The notes: a model not told the origin generated them from the sequence alone. A DNA stretch of 30,867 nucleotides from Elysia marginata (GCA_019649035.1 BMAT01003060.1:52115-82981); one strand, 5' to 3'; shown: positions 1-12,510, counted from the first letter of the stretch. Translations and numbers: made by a program.

Positions 1-48
1 CCTATACTATCGGTATGATCTGTTTTGATCTTCCTCCTATACTATCGG
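1..48. repeat. Short direct repeat at window edge
   Basis: cctatactatcgg occurs at 1-13 and again at 36-48, giving a 35-bp period. The array may extend beyond the left edge of the window. Confidence 0.7.
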
Positions 49-347
49 CGCTGATCCCATGAGATCCTCTCAGGACATGTTTACAATCTTCTACCCTCCA
101 AACCCCGCTAGTAGTACCCAGAGCTCGTGGCTTCTCTTGGTGTTTTACTACAGTGATCTCCCCTTTGACCTAGTGCTGACTACCATGTTGTAGCTGGCCG
201 AGCCGTGATTGGTCGATTCCTAGGCCTGACAGTCTAAACGTTAATAAACTAGTGCATGGAAGTCGCAATCATCTCTTAGTATAGTTGGGGCGAGTGAGGA
301 CTCAACTTCTTCATTCCTGTTATGAGCCGGCCTAAAACAAACAAATA

Positions 348-427
348 TAGGAATATGACATCTACTCATATTGGAGTTTTGGGCCTGTAGGAATATGACA
401 TCTACTCATATTGGAGTTTTGGGCCTG
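348..427. repeat. 40-bp tandem duplication
   Basis: Two identical units start at 348 and 388 (taggaatatgacatctactc...). The absence of differences points to a recent event. Confidence 0.95.
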
Positions 428-439
428 TTCTCACCACCT

Positions 440-750
440 GGCTATCCAGTCCAAATGTAAACAAACTTTTGCATAAATATTATTTTTATAATATATCTCT
501 TTCAACTTTTGGTATGAGTCAGAACACATGCAATCTCAAAAACACTTTCAGTAAAGGGTTGGCGCCGAGACGTTTTCAGTTGTTTACATTTTGACTGACA
601 GGCCTTTTGAGTACGGTGGCCTAGATACCAGTCCATCCAGCCAAAGCGTAAACAAATTTGTGTCCAAGTGTCATTTTGATCTTTCTCTTCTAATCCTTGG
701 TATGAATTAGAACATTAGCAAGCTCACAAATATTTTTCAGTAAAGGGTCG
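440..750. repeat. Diverged repeat pair of about 180-bp period
   Basis: The block near 448-560 (gtaaacaaa, ggtatgagtcagaacac, cagtaaagggt) is echoed near 636-750 (gtaaacaaa, ggtatgaattagaacat, cagtaaagggt). The order and spacing of the shared words match with many substitutions between. The family was not recognised. Confidence 0.7.
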
Positions 751-759
751 GCCCTTTAC

Positions 760-2158
760 ACGCTGGTGTTATTCATACGGGGTGAGAGGTGTGTTAAGTT
801 TTGTTAAGTGGCCTGGGTTAAGACCGTCTCAACTAGAGCCTTACTCTGTCCTACTTGACGTTAGAGATATTAGCCTAAAATTGTATGCTCTTTTTCTGAA
901 ATCTTTAAACTGCAAAGAAGAAGAAAAAACAAAAAAAAAACAAACGAGGACAAATTTGCACTAGATAAAGAGTTCAAATGAATTTTGAGAAGAATATAAA
1001 GGAAGTTTTCTGTACCTTAAAGAATTATTTTGGAATATATATTTATATATTTGCATACTGTCCGTACCTTTTTGGGGGGAATTTCATTGATATCAAAATT
1101 TTTAAAAAAATTTTAAAGTACTTGAAAAATAATAGAATTCATTTTACTCAATACAAAAAGGTGCTGTTATTTTTCCGTTTTCAGATATATTTATCTTCAA
1201 TCTCCACGTAGTCTATAAGAGTAGTCTGATATATCAAGCTTAAATGGTAGGCATACAAATCATTTCACTGTGTGACAGAAGAGGGAGCAATAATTCTCTT
1301 GAAAAAGTAAAAACTCTTCGACTTTATTGTGGCTTCTTTACAAGCAGAGCAAATAGGGAGTAAGGATTCAACATTGGTAGCGCAACATTTGCGGATTCAG
1401 TGCCATTAAGATTTTAGTCGTAAATGCCAGCACATGCCGAGTAAGTTGGGAAGTTTTAAGACTATAACTATTGTAATGAAACATAAAATGAAATTACCGT
1501 CATTTTGCTTTCTACTTCTTCTCATTGGTGATATTTATCTTTTGTCTTTTGTAAATTTGCACGATTTTTTATGACGGAGATCTGTGGGCACTTGAAACTT
1601 TCATATATTACATGTATGGACATGTCCTAATGCAATAAAGACATAATTCTATAAATAATAGGAAGGCAAGTTTTTTATGCTTTAGGCTACTTCTGTCTCA
1701 CAACAATTTCTAATATTTCGAATAATTATGTCATTTTCTATATTAAAAGAAGTCTTTTTTTTTATTTCAAAGTGCATGAAATAGTCTAGAACCTGTTGAA
1801 ATATCATACCATTTGTAATTATTCAAACTATGCAGAAACAATTTAAAGAATTGTCTTTTGAAAGGGGTCAAGAGGCAATTATTTTTTAATTGGAATTTAT
1901 GACACCTGATTTTTTAAATTGATCTCCAAACATTGTAACAAAAAGTTAAGACTTCTTAGCATCTGTTTTATTTCTTTATTCAAGTTTAAACCGGTTTTTG
2001 GTATCCCAACATTCCTTATTTTTCTCTTTTCACAAAATTCCATTGCATTTTTCTTTCGTCCACAGGCCAAGGGAATAGTTAAGGGAGATAATCACAAGAC
2101 GAAGCAATAACAAACTTTTCACCAGTGTCCGGTGAAGCTTCCAGTAGAGCGACAGTAA
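760..2158. other. AT-rich intergenic DNA, no gene recognised
   Basis: Open frames here are short and AT-driven (about 60-77 codons at 782-964, 978-1211 and 1919-2110). They show no domain, codon bias or splice context I can support. Confidence 0.6.
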
Positions 2159-2221
2159 TGACCTCTCTCTCTCCCCTCTTTCTCTCTCTCCCTCTCTTTA
2201 TATCTCTATCTTTCTCTCCTT
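2159..2221. repeat. CT-rich microsatellite
   Basis: An imperfect run of ctctct with T interruptions. Confidence 0.85.
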
Positions 2222-2250
2222 TCTTGACTTCCGGCTTTTCCAGTGATTTG

Positions 2251-2276
2251 ATTGGTCTGCGCTTTGCTCTGATTGG
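2251..2276. promoter_or_regulatory. Pair of inverted CCAAT boxes (possible promoter element)
   Basis: ATTGG occurs at 2251-2255 and 2272-2276, 21 bp apart, in a locally GC-richer stretch after a CT tract. Paired CCAAT boxes at such spacing are common in NF-Y promoters. No transcript downstream is recognisable, so this is weak. Confidence 0.15.
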
Positions 2277-2591
2277 CTGCTAAGACTGGGTTATCAAATT
2301 CGGTTTGACTCTTTGACTGCTCTTCGGTCTTTGAGGTTTTTGAAGAAGAGGAAGGAAATGAAAGTGCGCTTGTGTGGGACGAAAAGAGGGAAAATTTAAT
2401 TTTAGAATTGGCTATGATGAAGTTGTCAAATTCGCAAATCCACGCAATGTGTTTAAAGTAAAAACAAGATGTTACGGCGTGTTAAGCTTCTCGTAATGGT
2501 GAAAAGTGCAATGTTTAGAGGAAGGCTAGTTGTGAGAAAATGTCAGAGTGAGAGGGAGAGTAGATTTTATAAAAATAATGTATAAAAGTAA

Positions 2592-2661
2592 GTCAGAGAG
2601 AAAGAGAGAGAGAGAGACTGGCACACAGACAGGCAGAGAAAGAGAGAAAGAAAGAAAGAGA
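2592..2661. repeat. GA-rich microsatellite
   Basis: Imperfect gagaga/gaaa runs with a short cacagacaggcag interruption. Confidence 0.85.
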
Positions 2662-3575
2662 AGTATTTACAGATAGAGACAGACATGGTTGTTACTATGT
2701 CTTCCTTGTTTAAATAATTAAAAAGCAAGTCGATAAAAATACTACCTAGTATGTAAAAAACGTCTTAAGAGGGATCTTATACAGTCAGTCTAATACAACT
2801 TGGCGAACAGTCTTAAAAACATGTTCCTTTTGTCACCAAGAGAAAAGGTCACGTCCCAAAGATCTGATAACAGAAAACCCAGACAAAAGAGAACACAGAA
2901 AAGAGAATCAGTTAAATAACATGCCACAATAGAATATGGACAGAATCTTCCACTGCCAATAGTCGGGTACTCATTTAGCGGTTGAGTAAGGCAAGGAAAT
3001 TTGTATAAAGAGCCATTCCTAAGGACTGATGATTGTCCTTCTGAACCAAGAATCTTCTACTATTAGATTAATTTGCCATGCAGTTTCATTTAAACTTTCG
3101 GCCAATCTATTCCACTCCTCCAAAACTATAAAAAAAAACAAAAAAAATCTGATGATGGAGTAGATAGTTCGAGCGCCTGTCATCAAAACCAAATATCTAA
3201 TTCGTTGAGGCTCCATACCTGACTTTAATTTTAAACTAATGAGTCGTGTTCTTAAATATAAATGCAAAAGATTTTGACAGATTGTTTAGGCCTAACTTAG
3301 AAATTTTAAATTAAATTGAATGCTACCTTAAAAAGGTCATACAAGTTATCTTACTTTTTTTTGTCAAGAAACGAATCGATATCAATTTATGAAAAAAAGA
3401 TGCGGAATAAATACAAAAAAATTTATTAGGACAAGTTTACTTTCGGCAAGATTTGGTAATTTTTTTCTTAGAGTTTTTTTTTCTTGGTAAAACCAACTGA
3501 AGATTTCTAGGAAGCCTTGTTTAAATTATCAAAGAGTGGGAATGTATAAAATAATCCTCGTGTGAATAAGTTCTA
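2662..3575. other. Intergenic DNA, no gene recognised
   Basis: AT-rich with homopolymer A and T runs. The longest frame (3019-3267, minus) has no recognisable motif. Confidence 0.55.
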
Positions 3576-3609
3576 CCACTACTAGTGGAGAACCCGCAAT
3601 ATTTGCGGG
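3576..3609. repeat. Two adjacent short hairpins
   Basis: Perfect arms ccacta/tagtgg flank one base at 3576-3588. Five bases on, cccgcaa/ttgcggg flank a 3-base loop at 3593-3609. Paired palindromes occur at ends of some DNA transposons and MITEs, but no partner end was found. Confidence 0.5.
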
Positions 3610-4300
3610 AAAAAGTGAACAACCTTTCCCTTCTGAGTTCCTGTAAAACAGTCTGGAGCAGCATTACTGTTAAACAGATTGCGGAGCTTAGGAACCGCCT
3701 TTGGCCCTGTTAGGGATTGGTGACCCTCTAAAACTGAGCGTTAGGGTTTACCCTTTCATTTATTGGCTACTACGTAGTTACATGCAAAACAGAGACATAT
3801 TTAACGTGCGTTTTAATTAAAACCATAAGGCAATTCTAAAAGGCAGCTTTACATTTATTACTTTAAAGTTGGAAATCAAAATAGAGAAATACAAAACGAC
3901 CACGAGGGTCCCCGATACAAAATACTTATGACACTGGCACTTGGCACGGGTACTTGACAGTTGACAGGGTGGCGTAGGTCCCTCTAACGTCCCTCTCCGC
4001 GGCTTCAATCCAAGGCCCCGAGTCCAGCAAGTCCTCCAAATTATATATACACCCGCTGATCCGCGCTCACTAAATTAAACTCACTCCCACACGAAGGTCA
4101 AAGCATGCATACCCAGTCAACTTATACTACTATCAGCACAATCATCAAAAATATATTAACTCTCTCGCTACTGCTAAATACAATATTTTGTTTTTTTATT
4201 AACTCTTTCGCTCCCAACAGGCCCATTAAAAAGGTTTATTTTTTTGCACCACAATGCTCACACCTAACGTTCATTCTGCCAAGATCGTGGCTGGAACTCT
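3610..4300. other. Intergenic DNA, no gene recognised
   Basis: Small frames at 3817-4008 (minus) and 4105-4401 (plus) lack recognisable motifs. The second runs into the GATCTAG-rich repeat. Confidence 0.5.
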
Positions 4301-4370
4301 CTCTACCTGTGGCTCTGGATCTCCGTCTAGACCTAGCTCTCAATGTCGGGCGTGTAGAACTCATGGCCAT

Positions 4371-4982
4371 GACGCTGAATGTAGATCTATATCTAGTCTA
4401 GGTAAAATATAGACATCAAAACTCTAGGCCATGACTCTGAATATAAATCTAAGGCTAAGTCACAGTTTTAGTATCTATGCACTTTGGTGGTTATAAATAC
4501 TCAAGTCTGAGTGAAACAAAATAATTATTATTAAGAAAAAGAAGAATGCAGAATCTAGATCTAGAGATCTAGAGATCTAGAATAGTTCGCAGGACCTAGA
4601 TCTAGAATCTAGCCGAATTTCTTTGAATGCCCAATCATGCTCGGAATGAAGTAGTCACCTCTGAATGTAGATCTAGATCTAGATCTAATCTTGGTAAAAA
4701 TCTAGACATCAAAACTCTAGGCCATGACACTGAATGTAAATCTAAGGCTAAGTCACAGTTTTAGTAAGCACTTAGCTGGTTATAATCAAATCTGAGTGAA
4801 CCAAAATATTATTAATAAGTAGAAGAATGCATAATCTAGATCTAGAATCTAGCCTCTGCAACAAAAAACAAACAATTCACGTTCACATTGCTACCAAGTA
4901 AGCTAGATCACTTCTGGTGTCAATAGTTACGCCTAGTTACAATGGGGCGATTACTCTAGGCCATCACACTGAATGTAAACAT
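4371..4982. repeat. 293-bp tandem duplication rich in GATCTAG
   Basis: A block containing agacatcaaaactctaggcc at 4411 recurs at 4704, an offset of 293 bp. The flanking words align (aaatctaaggctaagtcac, gagtgaa, agaagaatgca, aatctagatctag). A partial third copy (ctctaggccatcacactgaa) begins near 4955. Both full units hold runs of the palindromic words AGATCT and TCTAGA, concentrated at 4553-4614 and 4667-4690. Confidence 0.85.
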
Positions 4983-5019
4983 GAACTCTGCTGTTGTTAA
5001 AACATGAAGTATATTTTAG

Positions 5020-5190
5020 CCGGGGTCCAAGTTAATATATGTTCTGACACCTGCCGTTTATTTTATGTGCTCATCTGGTCATTTTTTATTTTTAAAATCA
5101 AAGTAAAAAAATCCAAACTGTATTCAGTGAAAATTTGAGGCAAATCGGTTCAGTAGTAATGTCTGAGTAGGATTCGAAGGTGAATTTTTT
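5020..5190 (-). repeat. Possible interspersed repeat tail
   Basis: On the minus strand the words tactgaaccgatttgcctca and aattttcactgaata resemble the conserved 3' segments of some invertebrate LINEs and other dispersed repeats (a phrase meaning roughly 'follow the query base through the UTR'). The similarity is from memory and the family is not identified. Confidence 0.25.
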
Positions 5191-5199
5191 TTTTAACAA

Positions 5200-7790
5200 A
5201 TAAGATTTATAGTTATATCATTAGCAGTATACGCTTCTTGATAATCGCGCCAGCTTGCCAATGTTGCATTAGACTCGTGAGGTATTTCTTAACCTGATTG
5301 AACATTCAGTTTGCTAGTTCAGTCGTTCTCGTAAGTTCTCGTAAGAAATTCCTACAGGTCAGTCCTGCTGCATCTTCAATTTATATTAAACTTTATAGTT
5401 TGTACATGCGATCTCCTGGAAGCATTCGATAAGTATCCCGATGTAGGACTCATTACATGCTAATATTATTTCTGTTTGACCAATATTTTAATATAAGCGC
5501 GCACTTTGTAGAAAATATTCTCAACAAATAAATACAGAGAAATGAGAAACATCGCAATCAACATCGAAATCAGCAGGACTCAAAATGAACATTTTCTCCG
5601 TTCCCAAATGTCACCAGTGTAAGCAAAGAGCTCCCTAGGCAAGAAAAAAATCATTAGATAAAAACTAGAATATCTCAAAAGCTAGCTATAAGGCTTACCG
5701 TGGCATTTAAAAGCAATCTTTAAAAAGGGAAAGTAATCCACAAACCTTGAAATAAGGATGACGTTATATCGACGACGTCATTCCGAGAGAAACAAAAATG
5801 TTCAGATCTGTGACTTGTGGTTTCAAAGATTTCAACAACACGGGCGGAAGTTTGTCGTTCCTTTTATCTCAATGATCCAATTTTTTTGCTGATGAAAATT
5901 ATGAGGTTAGAGAGAAAAACAAAACAAAAATGAAAACTCTAGAAAAATATACAGGAATTAGCCTGACAAAAACGATTGAGCAAGGTTTTTTGAATCTGTC
6001 ATTTTTTATACTGACAAATTATAAGTTTTTTTTTGGAAAATGAATGAAAAGTTTGAGTTTTTTGCTAGCTGTCAGCTTATCTATCTATTCTTGGAAAGCT
6101 AGTAAAAAGTGCGTTTCCCAATAAGGTTGTTTCGATATTTTCTGGTATTTAAACCACAACAAAAATTGTTTACTTAAAAGTAGCTGTAAGCAGACTTAAA
6201 CCCCCAGAGCTAATTAAAAAGAATCGTTTTAAATAAGAAATGCCTGGACTATTGAAAATGTCCGCCTCCGACTCGCCATAGGTTGTGGAGAGATATTTGA
6301 ATTTGGGGTCTTCATAAAAATGCAATTTTCATTAGATAATTTTCTGTGCTTTTTGTGACAAAATCCATAGCAAGGAAAAAATATAACTAAAAAGCATTAG
6401 ACACAGTGATAAACAAGTTTTAATTTCTTGTTTCTTGAATTATATTAGCGTACGTAAAGAACATCCTATTAAAAAAACAACAACAGCGTAAACAAATTGC
6501 AGCTTCTTAGAATGCCAGACAGCCCTGGTGCGCCACAATATTTAGAGAGAACAGAACATAAAAGAAACAGAAAGAAATGATCAAGTAATGTATAAAAGAA
6601 AGGGTAATAACAAGAGATAAAAACACCACTTGAAGAGAAAGACTGTCTCCAGACGCTATCACTTTCAGCCTGTCACATCAAAGGTGAAACATTTAAATAA
6701 TGTTGGATGAGTTTTCTTTTTATTCTTTGATTGGTAATGGTCGCATTTTTTGAGTTATGAAATTTCAAACCTAGACCAGAACTCAAAAGAAAAGAAAGAA
6801 GGGAAACTTTTATAAGCAATATTTGCGAGTAAAAATATCTGTTTCAAAATATCTTTTTGGTTGGATGAATTTAATAACATGAAACATAATAACAAAGCGT
6901 TTCTCTCGCAGCCAACCCTAAGTATTTTGACTTTGTAAAAACAGCACTTTAGAGAGAAATTGGTTGTCGTGTTTTCAAAATTTTTTTAAATGTAAAAATC
7001 ATATGGCCATGTAATTAAATTTAAAAATAACTTCAAAAAATACATTGCCCATGTAAGTTCAACGTTTTAAATACTTTAAATTAAGACTTTTAATTCATAG
7101 AAGTGAGTTTCCCCTTTGATGGACTTTACTACGTACATTTGTCGATGTAACATTAGCTAGGGGCATGGTAGTCAATAATTGGCTCTACCATGTCAAAACT
7201 TTAATTCAGTTCGTCAATTGACATAAAAAGAGAAGACCTCATACCTTAACAAAACTAGAATCCCTGAAAGCAGTTGATCGAGACAGCAAAGAATTACGAA
7301 AAGAGAATTAAAAGAAATAGAAAACCAACTAAAAACTGTTCGGTAGAGAAGAGCTAGGAAAGTAAAAAAGGGGGACAGTTTTTTCTAACAGTCCCTGTAG
7401 CCGCAAGGAAAGCCACCTACCAAATGGCTGTAAGTGTTGGCTGAAGACTTCACTCTGTGTGTTCTATAGAAACGTCACTGTTTGGAGGGTTGTTCTAAAT
7501 AGAACTTCTAGTGTTGACACTGGACTTCTGTCTCTCTCTGGTATCCTAGTTGTTAGAGAGGCTATTTTATAGTTGAAAAGAGATATACTACACCAGCGTG
7601 CATGGGATAATTTTTGGATGCAGAGAATTTGACAATTTTTGTTTTGATTCACTGTAAAAATCTGAACGGTTCCGGTATCGATTAATCCCATCAATGGATC
7701 TCAGCTACTTCATTTTTTTGGAGAAAACTTAATCTAAAGTCCAATACTAGTGGTAGGTTATACAAGACAGTCTCAAACGGAAATGATAAA
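5200..7790. other. Intergenic DNA, no gene recognised
   Basis: AT-rich, no conserved reading frame, no RNA gene or clear repeat. A 10-bp word (gttctcgtaa) is repeated side by side near 5326-5345. Confidence 0.55.
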
Positions 7791-7794
7791 AACA

Positions 7795-7930
7795 ATATAA
7801 TAATAACAATAATAATAACAATAATAATAATGATAACAATAATAATGATAATATCATTTATATAGCGCAGACTTTACCCCTAACCGGCCCAGCCTTAGAG
7901 CGCTTTACAAGTTAAATCACAACTTTACAT
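7795..7930. repeat. ATA/ATAACA microsatellite with adjoining 'AGCGC' repeat
   Basis: An (aataataac)-type run to about 7855 is followed by atttatatagcgcagacttt and ttagagcgctttacaag, where agcgc and gcgct face each other. Short repeats with this pair of words after a trinucleotide run are common in many animal genomes. The family is not named here. Confidence 0.6.
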
Positions 7931-8775
7931 ACATTTATGTTTAGAAAACGTTTAGAAAAAGGAGAATGCATTTAATGGAAATTAAAATCAAACCAAGATC
8001 AATGGAGTACGAAATACTACAACTGATCAAATAAATAATTTCAGTCTTTTTTTCTGGTTACTGAGTTTGACATAAGCACCGGCAGGTGGGGAAATTTCTT
8101 CACTGTCTCTTGTTAAAACGCGTCAGTAGAATGAAAATACTGTTATAATAGGGCAGCAGGTTTTTTTTTTTAATTAAAAATCGTATCACCTCATAAGTCC
8201 CTATTCACAACTTTCATCTGAAGCATAAAAGACCGGGCTTAACCAGAGAAACTTGAGAGGAGAGATGGGAGTCTAGCAGGCCGATCATCTGTATAGTGTT
8301 GGTGTTATCGAGACGAACTAGATTTATGTAACTCGCGACGCTAAACAAGAGAGTGGACACTTGTAGTCGGTACGAACAAAAGGCGAGGCTAGTCAACTAC
8401 ACAGAGACTGATCAGTTGGTATTATTTTACCGTCGCTATGTTCCTTTAATATACTAACCGCCAAAACAAACGCAACATCGAATCTTCAATATACATTACT
8501 GAAAAGTGCAAGGCGTTATAATGAATGAGACATGTTATAAATCATTTTAAAGTTTATTTATTGCTTTTGCAACTTAAAATAATGCCACGTTCATCGGTGG
8601 CCTCTGAGGACAGATAATTAGATTGAAGCAAAAGACCCTCGATAAAGTAGATTTTATGAAAACAGGATACCATTGGTAAAATTCCACAATGCAAACTATG
8701 CAGCAATTTTGACCTCATTTGTATTTACCTGTTCAGTAGATAAGTCTTAAGAATTTAAATACAAATCAAGACAGG
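7931..8775. other. Intergenic DNA, no gene recognised
   Basis: A 60-codon frame on the minus strand (8214-8396) shows no motif. Nothing else is supported. Confidence 0.5.
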
Positions 8776-8779
8776 CTCC

Positions 8780-9462
8780 CGCTAATATGTAATGTGTGTG
8801 CCTACCATGGGCTTCCAGTACTGCAGCACATCATCAAAGATGCTCTACCCCACCTGTCGTGTTCCCTACCGCAATCTGCTTGGTATCTTTCACCGCTTCT
8901 TCTTCATACATGTACACGTCCATCAGCAAGGTCAATGCAGAATCGAGATTCGTCACTGATTACGAAACTTCGCCATTGGAGGCGATCCAACGCGGCATGT
9001 TCCTGGGCCCATAGCGTACGTTGGTGTCGGTGACGCCGGGTCAGGATGGAGCTGATGTATGGGCAACGAGCACGAAAGCCAGAGGAAGATAAACGTTTTC
9101 TTACTGTGTTCGCACTTATACGTTGATTATTTCTTCCTCTTGTCTGACGCGATGAAGCTGAAGCTGAAAGAAATCTGTTGTTCATAGGATTTCTGACGAG
9201 GTTTCTGTCTTGTCTCTGCGTGGTTCACCTAGGCCTCCCAGAACGGGGCCGAACCTTCACCGTATCCGTCTCATGTAGACGTTGTCTGAGTCTGAAAATC
9301 GTCGTCCTGTTTACATTCATACGGAGGGAAACTTCACTGATAGGAAGACCTGCTTGGAGCAGTCCTAAAGCACGATGACGATCAACTTCAGATAAGCGTG
9401 GCATTTTGTAAAAATAAAACCGTTTGATTCTAAAAATGGCGAAAAATTAGTGGGCACCTTGT
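8780..9462 (-). mobile_element. Tc1/mariner-like DNA transposon, 5' part, decayed
   Basis: On the minus strand a start codon at 9404 opens MPRLSEVDRHRALGLL and an N-terminal helix-turn-helix segment (SEVSLRMNVNRTTIFRLRQR), ending in the basic linker RPRSGRPR. A stop follows at 9227-9225, explained by one extra base. The frame resumes by about 9195 with NNQRISANTVRKRL, the second DNA-binding part, and reaches SDESRFCIDLADGRVHV near 8910, the first Asp of the DDE site. Past that the frame breaks again. The remaining catalytic Asp and Glu and the right half are missing. The outer end may be the gggcacc...TA near 9462. A plain dead DNA transposon of the Tcb2-like kind. Confidence 0.92.
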
Positions 9463-9464
9463 TA

Positions 9465-10560
9465 GGTACCCTTGTGTGTAATTTTGAGAATTTCGATCAC
9501 GTGGTTTGTCTACACGCACGGATTTTTACATTTTTACAGGGTATTCAAAATCGCTCACCTTGACTGGCAAACCATGCCCGGAACTCGGGATTGTGCTTGA
9601 ACTCATGTTTAGAAGTGTTACTACTGACAACACACAAAAAATCAACTCACCAACCTTTCTTTAAAGCGTGCATGGGCGCGAAAATAAGGAATGTCATGTT
9701 GCGTTTCTTTTGGCGCTCAGAGAATTATTTCAGTCGAGATCGCAAGTGTCTCGTCTGTCTCTTACCAGTGTCTCTGGGTTTTACGGTGTAGCTGGGAGAG
9801 CGTGGAATGTGAAATGAGACGCCCCAGGGAGGGAAGATCTAAGCCAAACTCACGCCAGACGTAATCACAAATTGCTTGGCTCGGCTGACTCTCGCGGCTG
9901 CAGGGCGATTCCAATACTGGTTTAATCCACGATTATCGCGCCAGGGTGCCGAGGAGCTTTGGTACTCAATACGAGACAGCGTTAAAAACTTAATGCGATT
10001 TATGATTCACATTCGATCGAATAAATGTGATGAAATTCTTAAAAGTGTGATAATTACCTTGCACGCAGGCAGTATATTCACAACCGGGTACTTTTTTCAA
10101 TGTGAATAGACTGTGTCGAAAAAAACAACATTCAGCAGGAGTCAACATTCAGTGACTTTGACAAAAGCTGTATCGGTATCGCCCACATAACTTGGAAGTT
10201 TGGCCTGATCTGACCTTGGGCGACAGACTTGGGCCTGCGCTCACTTCAGTCGCTTGTCTTCTGTCTGTAAAATTTGCTTTAGAATAATGCTTCTCTCAGT
10301 TCTCTGATAAAAGACAGGCACTTCACGCCGTAGGCCTCAAGGTTTTCTTTTCACTTAAAAGACAAGTAGCGCACATTGAAATGAAAAAGTACATTGCAAA
10401 AAACTGCGATTCGAAAAAAAAAACTACATTTCTCACCAGTTCATGTTGGTTCTTGAGCAGCGACTTGGTGATTTTCATGGTACTGCAAAAAGTTCGACAT
10501 TAAAACGAAATTCAGTCATAGAGCTGATCTAGGTAAATGTAAACACTGGAATTTTTTAGT
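9465..10560. other. Intergenic DNA, no gene recognised
   Basis: Frames at 9591-9791 and 9876-10109 (plus) have no recognisable domain. The region is somewhat less AT-rich than its neighbours at 9770-9960. Confidence 0.45.
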
Positions 10561-10563
10561 TTG

Positions 10564-10648
10564 CAAACCAGTTTTACGTGTGTCAAACCAATTTTACGTG
10601 TGCCAAACCAATTTTACGTGTGTCAAACCAATTTTACGTGTGTCAAAC
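10564..10648. repeat. 20-bp minisatellite, four copies
   Basis: Units of caaaccaattttacgtgtgt start at 10564, 10584, 10604 and 10624, with one or two substitutions among them. A short frame crossing it is a by-product. Confidence 0.95.
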
Positions 10649-11089
10649 TTGTTTCTGTTTCTCTGATCAATATGGCCATTCGTTGAAAACATTGAAATTT
10701 CGTTTCATTGTGCACTGTTGTGGCTATGTCTATATCGTAAAAAAAATTGTCATACCAGTTCTAATAATTCAACAGAACAGTTATCTTACACGATGCAACA
10801 AAATCCTATTACTATATTAACAGAGTATGGAAAATCTTTTTTGCCTCTGGCGAGAGCAGAATAATACATGTATATGCTTGATTCATTAAATCTTTGTGAA
10901 AAAAGCTCACCAGTTCTAAGGGTCTAGTCACCGCAGTCATAATGGTTGAGAAAAAAATGTTGATCTTGGAAACCCTAATATAATCTAAAGCTATTTAGGG
11001 AATAACAATGCTATCAGTATTATGCATTCTGTGACTGACAAGTAGCTTGTTGCCAATGACTTGATGATTTGCTTAGCTGTACTTGCTTG
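10649..11089. other. Intergenic DNA, no gene recognised
   Basis: AT-rich, no coding or RNA signal seen. Confidence 0.5.
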
Positions 11090-11099
11090 GGGTGGGCAA

Positions 11100-11396
11100 T
11101 AATTTTTTTTTGATTTATGCATTATTGATGTGGGCTGGGCAAGTAGCCAGATTTGATGACAATCGCTGGACACAGAGAGTGACTGAGTGGCAACCACAAG
11201 AGGGGAGAGAAGCTAGAGGTGAACAGCGTGGGAGATGGCGAAACGACCTGGTACAGCTGAAGGGTGCGGCATGGAGACATGATGCACAGCATGGACAACA
11301 ATGGCGATCCGATGTGGAGGGGTGCTACTCCCAGCAGTGGGGAAACACAGCCTCGTAGGAACGTAGGTACGTAGGTAGGTAGGTAGGATAAGAAGT
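11100..11396 (+). mobile_element. LINE 3' fragment (endonuclease-reverse transcriptase C terminus) with GTAG tail
   Basis: The frame around 11120-11358 reads WAGQVARFDDNRWTQRVTEW, then GRWRNDLVQLKGAAWRHDAQ and QQWGNTAS. This is the familiar C-terminal W-G-H-V-A-R...RW..RVTEW...W.DD signature of RTE-like non-LTR elements. It is followed directly by a stop and a gtaggtacgtaggtagg tail to 11388, typical of a LINE 3' end. Everything upstream of the C terminus is missing (5' truncation). Confidence 0.88.
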
Positions 11397-11399
11397 TTA

Positions 11400-11570
11400 A
11401 TGTGCGTTTCTAAAAGTCCACTCTAGAAGAGTCGCGAGGGAGGCACTCTACTTATTTCTGATCCGGGAGCGGTAGACCAGAGTCACCAGGACGGAACGGT
11501 GTGGGAACCTCTGCTATGGTGACTTTTTACCACGTTCACCCCTTATTCTAATCCGGCGAATAGCTAAAAA
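11400..11570. repeat. Interspersed repeat, copy A
   Basis: Shares ordered words with 30570-30745: agagtcgc, aggga.gcac, gtcacca and gctatggtgacttt. Within it agtcacc and ggtgact can pair. The family is unknown. It lies just after the LINE tail but is separate from it at the second site. Confidence 0.65.
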
Positions 11571-12510
11571 CTTTTGTTCTAATGACAATGAGACTACTAG
11601 AATCCTATATAGCATTGTACAGACTTAACTTTAGGATTACTCCCCAGAGGAAATTAACAGCAGCTGGAATTCATAAATAATGTTGACGTAAACTTTAAAA
11701 CACCTTGATATGCTATCAGTGACCACTGGTTGCTTGAGTATTTTGTTCTTACCCACATTTTAGTAAGGTGGAAAGAATCGCATTAGAATCTCTTACAATA
11801 AGGTAGATGTAGATAACCTCAAGCATCAGAAATCTGGAAGTATAGTAACATGAATATAATTCATTTAAGTCAATTTGGTGGAAATGAAAGTTTATAGAAC
11901 GTTAACACTACATGCTGTCTAACAAGCTGTCTACCTAACTTTTTCTTGTCTATCAGAAATGGACTTTGTACAATTCAGCATATAGGTCGTGAGGGATGCC
12001 AACTTTAAGACATAGAAAAGTTTGTTGTCCATTAATATCAGTATAAAATCTTGTTAGGAAGGAAAAGATACCACAAACTTAATGGCAGCTATAAATTGCT
12101 AAAAATGTTACATTATTCTTTAATGCTTGCCATACCTTAAAGACTTTTTTTTTGTTTTACTTCACTTCCGATTTTTCATTCCCTCATTTTTTCCCAGGAT
12201 GGAGAGAGCGATGGTGTTCTATTGATCTCCCCAGAAGATAAACTTTAACTTTGGTACATCTGTGGGATCAATATCAAGACAAGTACTGCTTGGGTAGAAA
12301 CCCCCAGACTTGTACGATTAAATTGATGCTGATGGTAGAAAGTTCATTTCAGACCAAACACAGTAGAACTTAAAGTCATGTATCATTTGGACTTCGAGAA
12401 AACTGTGTAAGTCTCTAGAGCAAGAAGGAGATGGTGGGTCAATCCAGACACATGGATAATTTTACAGGGTTTTCTTTTCGGTGGGGATTTAAATGGAAAG
12501 AAGGAAAAAA
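11571..12510. other. Intergenic DNA, no gene recognised
   Basis: No coding or RNA signal supported. Confidence 0.5.

Noticed and set aside
2225-2400. A promoter driving a plus-strand gene from 2.4 kb
   Set aside because: Only the paired CCAAT boxes support it. No coding or splice signal follows.
9876-10109. 77-codon plus-strand frame of fairly balanced composition
   Set aside because: No motif, splice context or codon support was found. It is left as intergenic.
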